From positions 1-64,000 of the forward strand of contig NZ_FRBN01000006.1 in assembly GCF_900142625.1 (NCBI RefSeq): DNA of 64,000 nt. Direction: 5' to 3'. The translations under genes and the position numbers were made by a program. This DNA is from Roseovarius marisflavi (GTDB lineage: Bacteria > Pseudomonadota > Alphaproteobacteria > Rhodobacterales > Rhodobacteraceae). Below the pieces are notes generated by a model. That model was not told the DNA's origin. It made no database searches and saw only the letters and a program-made list of their open reading frames with translations. Shown one piece after another: positions 19,026-29,223 of this stretch (positions within the stretch are counted from its first letter, which is position 1; the number at the start of each line of letters is the position of its first letter).

Positions 19026-21092
19026 ATGGACAAGCGGCAAACAGGGCAGGTGGCCGGGATCGACGTCGGCGGCACCTTCACGGACCTCGTGCAGCTTGAT
19101 GCAAAAACCGGCAGCGTGCGCTTGGCCAAGGTGCCAAGCACCACCGACAATCAGGCCCATGGCGTGATCGAGGCGCTCGCCGCCGCAGACTGTGATCTGG
19201 CCAGTCTTGACCTGATCGTGCATGGCACGACGACCACCACCAACGCCGTGCTTGAACGCAAGCTGAGCCGCACCGGATTGATCACCACCGCGGGCTTTCG
19301 CGATGTGCTTGAACTGGGCCGTCGCACCCGGCCACAGCCCTATGGCATGACCGGGCATTTCACCCCCATCATCCCACGCGATCTGCGCCTTGAGGTGGCT
19401 GAGCGTGTTGATGCCAGCGGCGCGGTCGTGACCCCGCTCGACGAGGCGGCGGTTCTGGCCACCGGGCAACAGTTGCTCGATCAGGGCTGTATCTCTGTGG
19501 TGGTGCATTTCCTACACGCCTATGCCAATCCCGATCATGAGCGTCGCGCTGCCGAAATTCTGGCCACGATCTGGCCCAATGACCACATCACCATGGGCCA
19601 TGCGATCCTGTCGGAAAGCCGAGAGTTCGAGCGCGGCGTGACGGCGGCGGTCAATGCCAGCGTCCAGCCCATCCTTGCGCGTTACCTGACCCGGCTCACG
19701 AATGAGTTGGCGGCAGGGGGCTATGCCCGCGACGTGCTGGTGATGAACGGCAATGGCGGCATGGTGTCGGCGCGCACCGTTGCGCGCGAGGCGGCCAAGA
19801 CGGTGATGTCGGGCCCGGCCTCTGGCGTGATGGCGGCGGCCTATACCGGGCGGCTGGCGGGGATGGAGAACCTGATCACCTATGACATGGGCGGCACCTC
19901 GACCGATGTGGCGCTGATCCGGGGGGCGGAACCCGCCGTGTCGAACGAGATCGAGATCGAATATGCCATGCCGATTCATGTGCCGATGGTTGATGTGCGC
20001 ACCGTGGGCGCGGGCGGCGGATCAATCGCGCGCGTGAATGCCGCCGGTCTGCTTGAGGTCGGTCCCGAGAGTGCCGGCGCACAGCCCGGCCCGATCTGTT
20101 ACGGGCGCGGCGGCAGCGAGCCGACGATTTCGGATGCCAGCCTGATCCTCGGGCGGCTTAATCCGGCGCAGCTTGCCAAGACCGGGGCGATTGCCCCCGA
20201 TGCGGTGGCGCGGGTCTTCGCGGCCCGCCTTGGCGATCCCCTGGGCCTTGACGTAACCGCCGCCGCCGAGGCGGTGATCCGCATTGCCAATACAAAGATG
20301 GCCGGGGCCATTCGCATGGTGTCACTGTCGCTTGGGGCCGATCCGCGCGATTTCGCGCTGTTTGCCTTTGGCGGGGCGGGGCCCTTGCATGCCGCCGCCC
20401 TGGCGCGCGAGTTGGGCCTGCCGCGCGTACTTGTGCCCGCGCGCCCCGGTATCACCAATGCCATCGGCTGTGTCGTGGCCGATCTGCGACATGATTTCGT
20501 GCGCACCCTGAACACGCCGCTTGATGCCCTCCCAAAGGGCGCCTTGGCCGAGGTTTTTGCCACGCAGGCCGCCGAGGGGGACCGGTTGATCGACCGCGAA
20601 ACCATTGCGCTCAGCGGGCGGCGCTATCTCTATTCGGTCGATATGCAGTTTATCGGCCAGACGCATTTGCTCCGGGTCGATCTGCCGGGGCCTTCGGTGG
20701 ACAATGCGACGCTTCATGCGCTGTTCGAGGCGGCCTATTTCAACCGCTTCCGGGTCAGGCTTGCCGACATCCGCGCCAACCTTGTCAACGCCAATTGCTC
20801 GGTCATCGGCGCGCGCGCGCCGCTTGATCTGTCGACGCTGATCGACCCGTCGGGCCGCCGCGCCACCTTGGACGAGGCCGAAATTGGGCGGCGACCTGTC
20901 TATTTTAACGGCGACTGGCAGAATGTGGCGATCTATTGGCGCGATCACCTGCCGCTGGCGTTTCAGATGCCCGGCCCTGCGGTGATCGAGCAGATGGACA
21001 CCACCACCCTGATCGAGCCGGGCGATGTGGCCACCGGCGACGCGCATGGCAATATCATCATTCATATCGGGGGGCTCTGTCATGACGCTTGA
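19026..21092 (+). CDS. hyuA: Hydantoinase/oxoprolinase subunit A family protein
   Basis: A 688-residue protein with AGIDVGGTFTDLV at 10-22, VHGTTTTTNAVLERK, GPASGVMAAAY and YDMGGTSTDVALI, the actin-like ATPase motifs of HyuA. The family uses ATP to open cyclic imides such as N-methylhydantoin, 5-oxoproline or related lactams. It overlaps hyuB by eleven bases, so the two are made together and probably form a complex. The substrate cannot be read from sequence alone; 5-oxoprolinase and N-methylhydantoinase are both possible. Confidence 0.9.
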   Translation: MDKRQTGQVAGIDVGGTFTDLVQLDAKTGSVRLAKVPSTTDNQAHGVIEALAAADCDLASLDLIVHGTTTTTNAVLERKLSRTGLITTAGFRDVLELGRRTRPQPYGMTGHFTPIIPRDLRLEVAERVDASGAVVTPLDEAAVLATGQQLLDQGCISVVVHFLHAYANPDHERRAAEILATIWPNDHITMGHAILSESREFERGVTAAVNASVQPILARYLTRLTNELAAGGYARDVLVMNGNGGMVSARTVAREAAKTVMSGPASGVMAAAYTGRLAGMENLITYDMGGTSTDVALIRGAEPAVSNEIEIEYAMPIHVPMVDVRTVGAGGGSIARVNAAGLLEVGPESAGAQPGPICYGRGGSEPTISDASLILGRLNPAQLAKTGAIAPDAVARVFAARLGDPLGLDVTAAAEAVIRIANTKMAGAIRMVSLSLGADPRDFALFAFGGAGPLHAAALARELGLPRVLVPARPGITNAIGCVVADLRHDFVRTLNTPLDALPKGALAEVFATQAAEGDRLIDRETIALSGRRYLYSVDMQFIGQTHLLRVDLPGPSVDNATLHALFEAAYFNRFRVRLADIRANLVNANCSVIGARAPLDLSTLIDPSGRRATLDEAEIGRRPVYFNGDWQNVAIYWRDHLPLAFQMPGPAVIEQMDTTTLIEPGDVATGDAHGNIIIHIGGLCHDA

Positions 21093-22836
21093 TCCGATCA
21101 CCCTGTCGGTCATTCAGGCCGGATTGCAGCAGGTCTGCGACGAGATGGATCTCGCGTTTTCGCGCGCCGCCTTTTCGCCGGTGATCGCCGAGGCGAATGA
21201 CCGCTCTGACGGGATTTATGACGCCGCTGACGGCGCGTTGATCGCCCAGGGGGTGGGCGGGTTGCCGGTCTTTGTCGGCACCATGCAATATTCCACCCGT
21301 ACCCTGATCGCGATGATCAAGGAGGGCCGCGCCGGTGCGCCGGAACCGGGCGATATCTATATCGTCAACGACCCTTACCTTGGCGGCACGCATCTCATGG
21401 ATGTGCGGTTTGCGCGGCCCTATTACCGCGATGGCGCGCTGTTTTGCTGGCTCAGCAATACCGGGCACTGGCCCGATACGGGCGGTGCTGTGCCGGGCGG
21501 GTTCTCGGCCTCGGCCACATCGGTCGAACAAGAGGGGCTGCGCCTGCCGCCGGTCAAGCTGTTCAAGCGCGGGGTGATGGACGCCGAGATTTACGCCATC
21601 ATCTGCTCCAACATCCGTGTTGCCGATCAGAGGATTGGTGATGTCACGGCGCAGGCGGCGGCGCTTGATCTCGGCGCGGCGCGGCTTGATGCGCTTTTGG
21701 ATCGCTATGGCGATGATGTGGTCGCGGCGGCGATTGCCGAATTGCGCAGCCGCGCAGCGGCGCAGATGCGCAGCTTTATTGACGATATCGGCCCCGGCCC
21801 GCACCGTGCAACCGCCTATGTCGACAGCGACGGCGTGGTGAACGAACCGCTTGAAATCTGCCTGAGCGTGACCCGCGAGGGCGAGAATCTGCTGTTTGAT
21901 TTCACCGGCTCAAGCGCGCCCTGCCGGGGGCCGATGAATTCGGTGCGCGCCACGACGCTTAGCTCGGTTTACCTGGCGATGCGCCATATCTTCCCCGAGG
22001 TCCCGATAAGTGCCGGCGCGTTCGAGCCACTGCGCGTGACGGGGATCGAGGGCACCTTTCTGGACGCGCGTTATCCGCGTCCGGTGTCGGGCTGTGCCGC
22101 CGAAGTCAGCCAGCGGATCGCCGAGGCGGTCTTTGCCGCGCTTGTGACCGCCTTGCCGGGGCGGGTGACCGCCGCCCCCGCCGGCACAAGCGGCAATTTC
22201 GCGCTTGGCGGGCATGACCCCGATAAGTGCCGCGATTTCGTGATGTATCAGCTGTCTGGTGGCGGCTATGGCGGCTCTGTCATGGGCGACGGGCTTAGCA
22301 ATGGCTGCTCGACGATCGGTATCTCCAAGGCGCCGCCGGTCGAGGTGATGGAACAGGCCTTTCCGGTGCTCTATCACCGCTATGCGCTGCGCGAAGGATC
22401 GGGCGGGGCGGGAAAGCATCGCGGCGGTTTCGGCCTTGAATACGAGGTGGAATTGCGCCGGGGTGCCGCACAGGCCAGTTTCGTGATGGATCACGGGCGC
22501 TTCGGGCCGCAGGGCGCGCTTGGCGGGGCCGATGGTGCGGTGAACGAGGTCACCGTCTGGCAGGCGGGGGTGCCTCATGTGCCGGTGCATCTGTCCAAGG
22601 AACAGGATATTCCGCTGGCGCCGGGCGACAGGGTTTGCGTGCGCACCCCCGGTGGTGCCGGGTACGGCGATCCCTTTGCCCGCGATGCATGGGCGGTGGC
22701 CGAAGATGTCAGGCTTGGGCGGTATACCCGAGCCGAGGGCGAGGCCTTGTTTGGCGTTGTCTTGACTGGTGCGCCGCATTGGAAAGTGGATGAGAGTGCA
22801 ACCACCCTGCGGCGGCTGGCGCGGACCGAAACCTAG
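21082..22836 (+). CDS. hyuB: Hydantoinase/oxoprolinase subunit B family protein
   Basis: A 584-residue protein starting MTLDPITLSVIQAGLQQVCD. It contains YIVNDPYLGGTHLMDV, GGFSASATSVEQEGLRLPP, ICSNIRVADQRIGDV and GGAGKHRGGFGLEYEV near the end, as in HyuB. It is the partner of the upstream HyuA in ATP-driven ring opening. The start ATG 21082 lies inside the end of hyuA. Convergent with glmM; a hairpin separates them. Confidence 0.9.
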   Translation: MTLDPITLSVIQAGLQQVCDEMDLAFSRAAFSPVIAEANDRSDGIYDAADGALIAQGVGGLPVFVGTMQYSTRTLIAMIKEGRAGAPEPGDIYIVNDPYLGGTHLMDVRFARPYYRDGALFCWLSNTGHWPDTGGAVPGGFSASATSVEQEGLRLPPVKLFKRGVMDAEIYAIICSNIRVADQRIGDVTAQAAALDLGAARLDALLDRYGDDVVAAAIAELRSRAAAQMRSFIDDIGPGPHRATAYVDSDGVVNEPLEICLSVTREGENLLFDFTGSSAPCRGPMNSVRATTLSSVYLAMRHIFPEVPISAGAFEPLRVTGIEGTFLDARYPRPVSGCAAEVSQRIAEAVFAALVTALPGRVTAAPAGTSGNFALGGHDPDKCRDFVMYQLSGGGYGGSVMGDGLSNGCSTIGISKAPPVEVMEQAFPVLYHRYALREGSGGAGKHRGGFGLEYEVELRRGAAQASFVMDHGRFGPQGALGGADGAVNEVTVWQAGVPHVPVHLSKEQDIPLAPGDRVCVRTPGGAGYGDPFARDAWAVAEDVRLGRYTRAEGEALFGVVLTGAPHWKVDESATTLRRLARTET

Positions 22837-22860
22837 GCGGCCACTACCCAAAAGGCGGGC

Positions 22861-22890
22861 CGGGGGCTTCGGTCATGAACCAAGCCCCCG
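22861..22890. terminator. Bidirectional terminator-like hairpin between hyuB and glmM
   Basis: CGGGGGCTT (22861-22869) pairs with AAGCCCCCG (22882-22890), and an inner GGT/ACC can extend the stem. It sits between convergent genes. There is no T-run, so it may be a weak or factor-assisted terminator. Confidence 0.5.
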
Positions 22891-22913
22891 ATCCCATTGC
22901 AAGATCCGCCCTG

Positions 22914-24254
22914 TCAGATCGCGGTTTTGACGGCGCTCACGACATCGTTGATCACCCTGTCGAGCACGGCAGGGTCAATCGCCTCGGCCATAACGCGAAT
23001 AAGCGGCTCGGTTCCGGATTTGCGGATAAGAAGGCGGCCGTCGCGACCGAGATCCTTTTCGGCCTTTGCAATCGCAGTTTGCACAACATCGGTTTCCAGC
23101 GGCGCGGTATTGGCGGAATAGCGCAGATTGATCAGCTTTTGGGGAACCGGCTGGAACACGCGGGCAAGCGCGCTTGCCTTTTCGCCGGTTTCCACCATGC
23201 AGGCCAGAAATTGCAGGGCACCGATCAGGCCGTCGCCGGTGGTGGCATAATCGGTCATCACGATGTGGCCCGACTGTTCACCACCCAGATTGTGCCCGTC
23301 GGCGCGCATCGTCTCAACAACATAACGGTCGCCGACAGCTGTGCGCTTGAGGCCGACGCCTTGCCCCTCAAGATAGCGCTCCAGCCCAAGGTTCGACATG
23401 ACCGTGGCGACCAGAGTATTGCCCGCAAGCCGCCCGTCTTTCGCCCAACGCCCGGCAATCAGGCCCATGATCTGATCGCCGTCGGCGATGCGGCCGGTCT
23501 CGTCGATCAGCACCACTCGATCAGCGTCGCCATCCAGGCAGATGCCGATGTCTGCGCGGGTTTCCACAACCTTGCGCGCCGCCGTTTCCGGGTGGGTCGA
23601 GCCGCAATCGAGATTGATGTTGCGCCCGTTGGGATCAACCCCGATGGCAATGACCTCGGCGCCCAATTCCCAGAGGACCTCGGGGGCGGTGCGGTAGGCC
23701 GCGCCATTGGCGCAATCCAGAACGATGCGCAGCCCATCCAGACGCTTGCGCTGTGGGAAGGTGGTCTTGGCATATTCAACGTAGCGCCCGCGCGCGTCCT
23801 CGATGCGCTTGGCGCGGCCAATGTTTTCGGGGGCGGCCGGGGTAACGCCGGTGTTCAGAAGCTCTTCAATGCCGGCCTCCGCCTCATCGCTGAGCTTGAA
23901 GCCGTCGGGGCCAAACAGCTTGATGCCGTTGTCGCTTGCGGGGTTGTGGCTCGCAGAGATCATCACGCCGACATCGGCGCGCATGCTATGGGTGAGATAC
24001 CCGATCGCGGGGGTGGGCACGGGGCCAAGCAACAGAACGTTCACGCCGGTCGAGGTAAACCCTGCGGTCAGGGCGTATTCGATCATATAGCCCGAAAGCC
24101 GCGTATCCTTGCCGATCACGACGCGGTGCTCGTGCTGGTCGCGGCGAAAATAACGCCCCGCCGCGGCGCCAAGCCGAAGCGCCATGTCGGCGGTCATCGG
24201 CCACGTGTTGGCGCGTCCGCGCACGCCATCGGTTCCAAAGAGTTTCTGACCCAT
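22914..24254 (-). CDS. glmM: Phosphoglucosamine mutase
   Basis: A 446-residue protein. The N-terminal [16 protein letters not shown] and the active-site loop [13 protein letters not shown] are GlmM hallmarks, with Ser102 as the phosphoserine. DGDADR near 240 binds the metal and [12 protein letters not shown] near 408 binds phosphate. It interconverts glucosamine-6-phosphate and glucosamine-1-phosphate for UDP-GlcNAc, peptidoglycan and LPS. Divergent from ugd. folP, a common neighbour, is absent. Confidence 0.96.
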   Translation of the reverse strand: MGQKLFGTDGVRGRANTWPMTADMALRLGAAAGRYFRRDQHEHRVVIGKDTRLSGYMIEYALTAGFTSTGVNVLLLGPVPTPAIGYLTHSMRADVGVMISASHNPASDNGIKLFGPDGFKLSDEAEAGIEELLNTGVTPAAPENIGRAKRIEDARGRYVEYAKTTFPQRKRLDGLRIVLDCANGAAYRTAPEVLWELGAEVIAIGVDPNGRNINLDCGSTHPETAARKVVETRADIGICLDGDADRVVLIDETGRIADGDQIMGLIAGRWAKDGRLAGNTLVATVMSNLGLERYLEGQGVGLKRTAVGDRYVVETMRADGHNLGGEQSGHIVMTDYATTGDGLIGALQFLACMVETGEKASALARVFQPVPQKLINLRYSANTAPLETDVVQTAIAKAEKDLGRDGRLLIRKSGTEPLIRVMAEAIDPAVLDRVINDVVSAVKTAI

Positions 24255-24443
24255 GAATTCGCTCCTGAGTAATGTGTTGTCGCGTTTGGTGGCCCGGTGC
24301 TATTTGTGTCCTCTTACAGCGCCGGGCCGGTGCTGTCCAATGGCTGTGTCGTTGGGCATTCGCCGCATTTGGGATCGTTGACACTCTTGCCGGTGCGCCG
24401 CATTACAGGCCAAGATCAGCGATTACAGTCAGGGGTATTGAAG

Positions 24444-25790
24444 ATGAAAATTGCGATGATCGGGACCGGTTATGTCGGGCTTGTGTCCGGGGTTTGTTTT
24501 TCGGATTTCGGGCATGATGTGGTCTGCGTTGACAAAGACCCTGACAAGATCGCCATGCTGGAGCGCGGTGAAGTGCCGATTTTCGAGCCGGGCCTTGATA
24601 CGCTCATGGCCAAGAACGTCGAAGCAGGGCGGCTGACCTTTACCACCGATCTTGCCGCAGCTGTTGACGGCGCCGAGGCGGTTTTCATCGCCGTGGGCAC
24701 GCCGACGCGGCGCGGTGACGGGCACGCCGATCTGACTTATGTGATGGCCGCCGCCGAAGAAATTGCACATGCGGCAAAGGATTACGTGGTGATCGTCACC
24801 AAATCCACCGTGCCCGTCGGCACCAACCGTCAGGTCAAGCAGGTGGTCAAAAAGGCTCGCCCGGACCTTGACTTTGATGTGGCCAGCAACCCCGAGTTCC
24901 TGCGCGAAGGGGCGGCGATTGACGATTTCATGAAGCCTGACCGCGTGGTTGTCGGGGTGCAGACAGAGCGCGCCGCCGAGGTGATGGCCGATATCTATCG
25001 CCCGCTTTATCTGCGTGAATTCCCGATCCTCACCACCGATCTGGAAAGTGCCGAGATGGTCAAATATGCTGCCAACGCGTTTCTGGCGGTCAAGATCACC
25101 TTTATCAACGAGATCGCGGCGCTGTGCGAACGCACCGGCGCGGATGTGAAACAGGTCAGCAAGGGCATCGGTCTTGACGGGCGCATCGGCAATAAATTCC
25201 TGCATGCCGGCCCGGGTTATGGCGGCTCCTGCTTTCCCAAGGACACCAAGGCCCTCGCCCGGATCGGGCAGGAACACGGCTTGCCGATGCAGATCACCGA
25301 GACGGTGATCAAGGTCAACGAAGAGGTCAAGCGCCGGATGATTGACAAGCTTCTCGATCTCTGCGGCGGAAGCTTTAACGGCAAGGTCATCGCCGTGCTT
25401 GGCGTGACCTTCAAGCCCAACACCGACGACATGCGCGACGCGCCCAGCCTGACGATCGTTCCCGCCTTGGTGGGCGCCGGCGCCAAGGTGCGGGTGGCCG
25501 ATCCTCAGGGTCAGCGCGAAGGTAAGGCGCTTTTGCCCGGTGTGGTCTGGCAGGAAGATCCCTATAAATGCGCGCATAACGCCGATCTTCTGGTGATCCT
25601 GACCGAGTGGAACGAGTTTCGCGCGCTCGACCTCAAGCGCATCGCGCGCAAGATGAACGCCCCCCGCATGGCCGATCTGCGCAATATCTATTCTGTTCAG
25701 GATGCCAACCGCGCCGGCTTTGACGTCTACGAAAGCATCGGGCGCGCCGGGTTTGAACGCAAGGGGAAGAGTCGTTCTTCAGACCTTTGA
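24444..25790 (+). CDS. ugd: UDP-glucose 6-dehydrogenase
   Basis: A 448-residue protein with the NAD-binding MKIAMIGTGYVGLVSG at the start, the catalytic loop PGYGGSCFPKDTKAL (Cys263), and GVTFKPNTDDMRDAPS near 363. It oxidises UDP-glucose to UDP-glucuronate for surface polysaccharides. ATG 24444 has AGGGG upstream; the frame opens earlier but without family similarity. A methyltransferase-like gene and a GT61 glycosyltransferase follow, which fits an envelope or exopolysaccharide role. Confidence 0.96.
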   Translation: MKIAMIGTGYVGLVSGVCFSDFGHDVVCVDKDPDKIAMLERGEVPIFEPGLDTLMAKNVEAGRLTFTTDLAAAVDGAEAVFIAVGTPTRRGDGHADLTYVMAAAEEIAHAAKDYVVIVTKSTVPVGTNRQVKQVVKKARPDLDFDVASNPEFLREGAAIDDFMKPDRVVVGVQTERAAEVMADIYRPLYLREFPILTTDLESAEMVKYAANAFLAVKITFINEIAALCERTGADVKQVSKGIGLDGRIGNKFLHAGPGYGGSCFPKDTKALARIGQEHGLPMQITETVIKVNEEVKRRMIDKLLDLCGGSFNGKVIAVLGVTFKPNTDDMRDAPSLTIVPALVGAGAKVRVADPQGQREGKALLPGVVWQEDPYKCAHNADLLVILTEWNEFRALDLKRIARKMNAPRMADLRNIYSVQDANRAGFDVYESIGRAGFERKGKSRSSDL

Positions 25791-26023
25791 GATTGCTGAA
25801 TCTACCAGCGGCCGCGGGATACTGATGGGGTGAACGTCGATCTCCGACACGAGGCGCTGTTCCCGATGCTGACGTCGATGCCCCCGAAATGCAGTTCTTG
25901 ATTGTGGGATTCGGTGGGGCCTTGCGGGGCGAACAGCTTCAGGCGCCTCCACCCAAATTTCGGGTTGCATTCGCCAATAGCACCGCGCAAGTTAGCCAAA
26001 ATCCAGCTCCGAGTAGTACAACT

Positions 26024-26767
26024 ATGTTCAAACGCGCCAAAGGCATGAACTACCGAGGTTTTTTCCGTCGTATCCATGAAGCTCACGCTTTTGAATGGTA
26101 TCTCGAAATTGGCTGCCGCAACGGGCGTATACTAGATTTGGTGCAGGGAAAAACAATCGGGGTCGATCCGGTTTTCCGCCTTGAAAAACCGCTTCTTGGC
26201 CGAAAACCCCAACTCCATTTGTTTCAGGAAACTTCAGACTCCTTCTTCGCGGCAAATCGCCTGGAAGCCTTAGGCGCCCGGCCAACAATCGCCTTCATTG
26301 ATGGAATGCACCTGTTTGAATACGCTCTACGAGACATTCTTAACACGGAAGCCCATGCCGATCCGGACGGGGTTATCTTCGTTCACGATTGCTGCCCGTT
26401 CAGCATAGAGATGACGACGCGCGATCTTCATAATCTGCCAGATATCTGGACTGGGGATGTTTGGAAGCTGATCCCGATCCTTAGCGAGTACCGGCCCGAC
26501 CTAAAGGTGTCGGTTCTCGATGCTCGTCCCACGGGGCTTCTCGCGATCACAGGCCTCAAGCCGGGGACTGTTCAGCCAGAGATCGACCTTTTCGAGATTA
26601 TCGAGCGCTACGAAGCCATTGATCTTGATAGCTTCGGGCTCGATAACTTCGCCGACCACTTTGAATTCACTGACGCTCAATCGGTCCTGGAAGAAGACCA
26701 GTTAGGCCTTTCGTCTCTTGCCGGAGTGGGATTGACCGCTCCCGAACAAGACCTGGTCACGCCCTGA
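26024..26767 (+). CDS. Class I SAM-dependent methyltransferase-like protein
   Basis: A 247-residue protein. FEWYLEIGCRNGRILDLV (motif I, EIGCRNG), IGVDPVF (motif II) and PTIAFIDGMHLFEYALRDI with VIFVHDCCPF follow the pattern of the Methyltransf_24 group found near glycosyltransferases. ATG 26024 is chosen as the start of the conserved part; MNYRGFF eight codons in is an alternative. The acidic C-terminal tail is unusual. Target unknown, possibly a sugar or a polysaccharide precursor. Convergent with the GT61 gene. Confidence 0.7.
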   Translation: MFKRAKGMNYRGFFRRIHEAHAFEWYLEIGCRNGRILDLVQGKTIGVDPVFRLEKPLLGRKPQLHLFQETSDSFFAANRLEALGARPTIAFIDGMHLFEYALRDILNTEAHADPDGVIFVHDCCPFSIEMTTRDLHNLPDIWTGDVWKLIPILSEYRPDLKVSVLDARPTGLLAITGLKPGTVQPEIDLFEIIERYEAIDLDSFGLDNFADHFEFTDAQSVLEEDQLGLSSLAGVGLTAPEQDLVTP

Positions 26768-26779
26768 TTGGGTGAGGCC

Positions 26780-27904
26780 TCAAGCATTTGACTTTCGACG
26801 CCGGGCACGCAACCAATCTGATCGCTGTTGATCGGGAATAAGGCGTGTACCAGGCGCGAGCCCAGCGTGAAGTGATGCGCTGACCTCAGGGGCATATGGC
26901 TCCCGCCAACGAGCCTGCGGAGACAGGAAACGCCCCGCCACAAGCCTGTCCCGCAGGATATCGAAATCAAGCGTGGCAATGGACGTATTATCCTGTCGTT
27001 GAGGAGGCCAATAAATCTTGGAAATAGCGTCTATAGAGTAATGATCCGCTGGCCCATCCCGCAGCTGGCCGACCATCAGTTGCGGCAAGGGGTTTCGGCG
27101 CTGGATCAGGCCGACTCGTTGGCCCGCACGCTGAACAAGGCCATAAAGGTGAAGAGCAGAGCTTTCCGCAAAGACCAAAGTCTCAGCATCCTGCATAAGC
27201 GCGACTTGCTTGGGCAGGCTCATTCGTTCTGGTGCAACAACTTCGTATCCATCGGCGCGAAGTAAATGCTCAATGAGCTCTTCGTTGCAATATCGTCCCA
27301 CCTTCGGGCCAAGTTGAGACCGCGTTAGGTATACCCGACGGCCTTTTGTGATTGGCCCGGTCGGCGGAAGCCGCTGCCAGAGCCAATCCCGCATTTGTGC
27401 TTTCATTGCACCGGTATGCCGTTCCCCAAAAAAGTCTTCGGAAGTGTAAAGAGAACGATACCTCATCGCCTCATTGTGGAGAAGTACCCGGCTTTTAATA
27501 CTCAGCAATTCAAGAATAGGTTTCAGGAAGGGATAGTGCGCAAAATTCGCTTGATTTCGAGGTAAGTAAAGCAACGCTGTATCTGGCGGTAGATACTGAA
27601 GTGCCCAGAGCCGGCCCAGAGAGTTGAGTATCACATGACCGAACTGCTGCGGAGCCAGCCCGGCAAACAGAACAGGTTTTACAAACTCGCCGACAGGTGC
27701 ATCGCTTAGATATTGGGCTCGCGGTGCAGAGGTAAAAAGGTTACCGGCAGTATCGCACGCTGGGATGGGAAGACCTTCTCTGGTGTAAAGTCCGAACTCC
27801 GAGTGTCGCCCCAATCGATCACCGCGAATACCTAAAGCATCAAACGGGCCGTGAACGCCTTCAACTTTTATCCCGTTCCGTTTAACTGACCGCTTCGTTG
27901 GCAT
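26780..27904 (-). CDS. Glycosyltransferase family 61 (DUF563) protein
   Basis: A 374-residue protein. LFAGLAPQQFGHVILNSLGRLWAL, the central RRVYLTRSQLG, EELIEHLLRADGYEVVAPERMSLPKQVALMQDAETLVFAESSALH and RNPLP fit the DUF563/GT61 family (positions about 80-280). The enzymes transfer xylose, GlcNAc or other sugars; here the acceptor is unknown. No transmembrane segment is evident. It ends 12 bases from the methyltransferase-like gene and lies close to ugd, so a joint role in surface glycans is inferred. Confidence 0.82.
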   Translation of the reverse strand: MPTKRSVKRNGIKVEGVHGPFDALGIRGDRLGRHSEFGLYTREGLPIPACDTAGNLFTSAPRAQYLSDAPVGEFVKPVLFAGLAPQQFGHVILNSLGRLWALQYLPPDTALLYLPRNQANFAHYPFLKPILELLSIKSRVLLHNEAMRYRSLYTSEDFFGERHTGAMKAQMRDWLWQRLPPTGPITKGRRVYLTRSQLGPKVGRYCNEELIEHLLRADGYEVVAPERMSLPKQVALMQDAETLVFAESSALHLYGLVQRAGQRVGLIQRRNPLPQLMVGQLRDGPADHYSIDAISKIYWPPQRQDNTSIATLDFDILRDRLVAGRFLSPQARWREPYAPEVSASLHAGLAPGTRLIPDQQRSDWLRARRRKSNA

Positions 27905-28359
27905 ATCGCATCGTATCCATTTGTCGCCACGAAAGCATCAGTAACCGCGTTTTTGGCGAGCGAAAAGACTGAAAGCTGCCGATCTTACTGTCGAACTTCC
28001 GCGTAGATCCCCTCAAGATTGGAGGCTCCACCGAGATTTCCTAATGCTTGCCCAACGGTTTGCCACCAAAGCATTTTCGCTTTCTGCTATTGTACCTGAA
28101 GTTAGAATCGTGGTTTTCTCTCGTCTTTGGAGCACCGTTGAGAGCCAATATTACTTCCGCTTATACCTTGGTGGCGAAGGGTCGCTGAATCAGACAAGTA
28201 GGGTCGGTACGGTTGATTGGAGCCACAGCCTTTTAAACATTCCGACCGCATCCAACGCCCCACCCACGGGGGTACAAAGCCGCTTTGACGTATATGGCAG
28301 ACCGTTCAGAGATTTGTGGTGGAAAACGTTGCAGGACCCATAAGTGTGGCGCGGGGTGT
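27905..28359. other. Intergenic region with no supported gene
   Basis: About 450 bases between the GT61 start and the first integrase remnant. A 99-codon plus-strand frame (28044-28343) lacks a ribosome binding site and protein-like composition. It may contain the distal part of an older element, but no tRNA-Ala-like repeat was seen here. Confidence 0.4.
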
Positions 28360-28847
28360 TCACCTAGGCCGTCCGTCTCGACGTACTTCGTTCGGTTCGC
28401 AGGGAGTTCCTGCAACACCTCCTTGAACATTCGGGCGTCCGCTTTCCGGTAGCTTGAGATCGACCGATCCCCAGCCAGTTCCAAAAAAAAGCCCCAACCA
28501 GACCGAATAGTCCGCGCCTAGCTTGGCGGACCACTCCTCGCTCCGGTTTGCTTCGGCCTGACGGGCGGCAAACATATCAGATAGCATCGGGCTAGTTGTT
28601 TGCTGAAGTAGTCAATGACTGCTGCCCGGAGTGTTGCGTGGTCCATGCGTACATCTTTTAGTTGTTGCTTCAACGTGAACCCGCAACTTGCGAGATGTCG
28701 TGCGAACATTCCAGCCTCTTCTGGACACCTCGTCTTTAATGACAGTCGAAGGGTCTTTCGGGTGGCCCGGTGGTCATGTGTTGGCAGTGGCCAGCGGAAG
28801 TAAAATATGCCGTGTCGTGATTGGCTCAGATACGCATGTAGCTTCAT
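28360..28847 (-). pseudogene. Tyrosine integrase N-terminal remnant (copy 1)
   Basis: From ATG 28847 the frame reads MKLHAYLSQSRHGIFYFRWP and continues for about 85 residues almost identical to copy 2 at 31306. This is the N-terminal, DUF6538-like part of phage-type integrases. Near 28590 the homology breaks; protein-like sequence (DMFAARQAEANRSEEW) continues in another frame to about 28360. No catalytic domain remains. Its start lies 65 bases from the tRNA-like att site at 28912, the same spacing as in copy 2. Confidence 0.75.
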
Positions 28848-28929
28848 CTTCTGTCACACCTGTGTGTCACACCACTCTAGTATTCAGCTAACATATTGAT
28901 CTGTAGGGTATTGGTGGAGCCTAGGGGGA
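28594..28929. repeat. int-att module, direct repeat copy 1
   Basis: By eye about 90% identical to 31054-31388. It covers the first 85 codons of the integrase, its upstream region with two TGTGTCACACC-like motifs, and the att site. This is a direct repeat about 2.46 kb apart, consistent with two related elements lying in tandem. Confidence 0.8.
28912..28929. repeat. Left attachment site (tRNA-Ala 3' end duplicate)
   Basis: TGGTGGAGCCTAGGGGGA is identical to the 3' end (including CCA) of the tRNA-Ala gene at 47921-47938. Identity stops on both sides, so this is a fragment left by integration and not a second tRNA. Confidence 0.85.
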
Positions 28930-29223
28930 GCACCGCCAGATCATTAAGGTTTTGTTATTGAACACTAATTAGGTGTTATGTTTTCTCTTGTGTCACACCT
29001 TAGTGCCTGACTTTATCGTTATGCAACCTGTTCTCTGTCATAGCCGCAAATCCGGAACTTGACGCGTTCGTCTTCCATGAGAGTTGCGACAGCACTGACC
29101 TTGCCAAATAGCCTGCCCGGCAATCATTAAAGTTTGAGATTTTAGCTAAGTGCCAGATGCGAACTACCGCGGCTAGCGACCTGTCTTTTGTAGTCTAGAC
29201 CTCGCCGTACGTCGCTTTTAACC

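Noticed and set aside
28044..28343. 99-codon plus-strand frame between GT61 and the integrase remnant
   Set aside because: No ribosome binding site and no protein-like pattern; it lies in a decayed region.
28912..28929. Second tRNA-Ala gene
   Set aside because: Only the last 18 bases of the tRNA are present; no cloverleaf can form.
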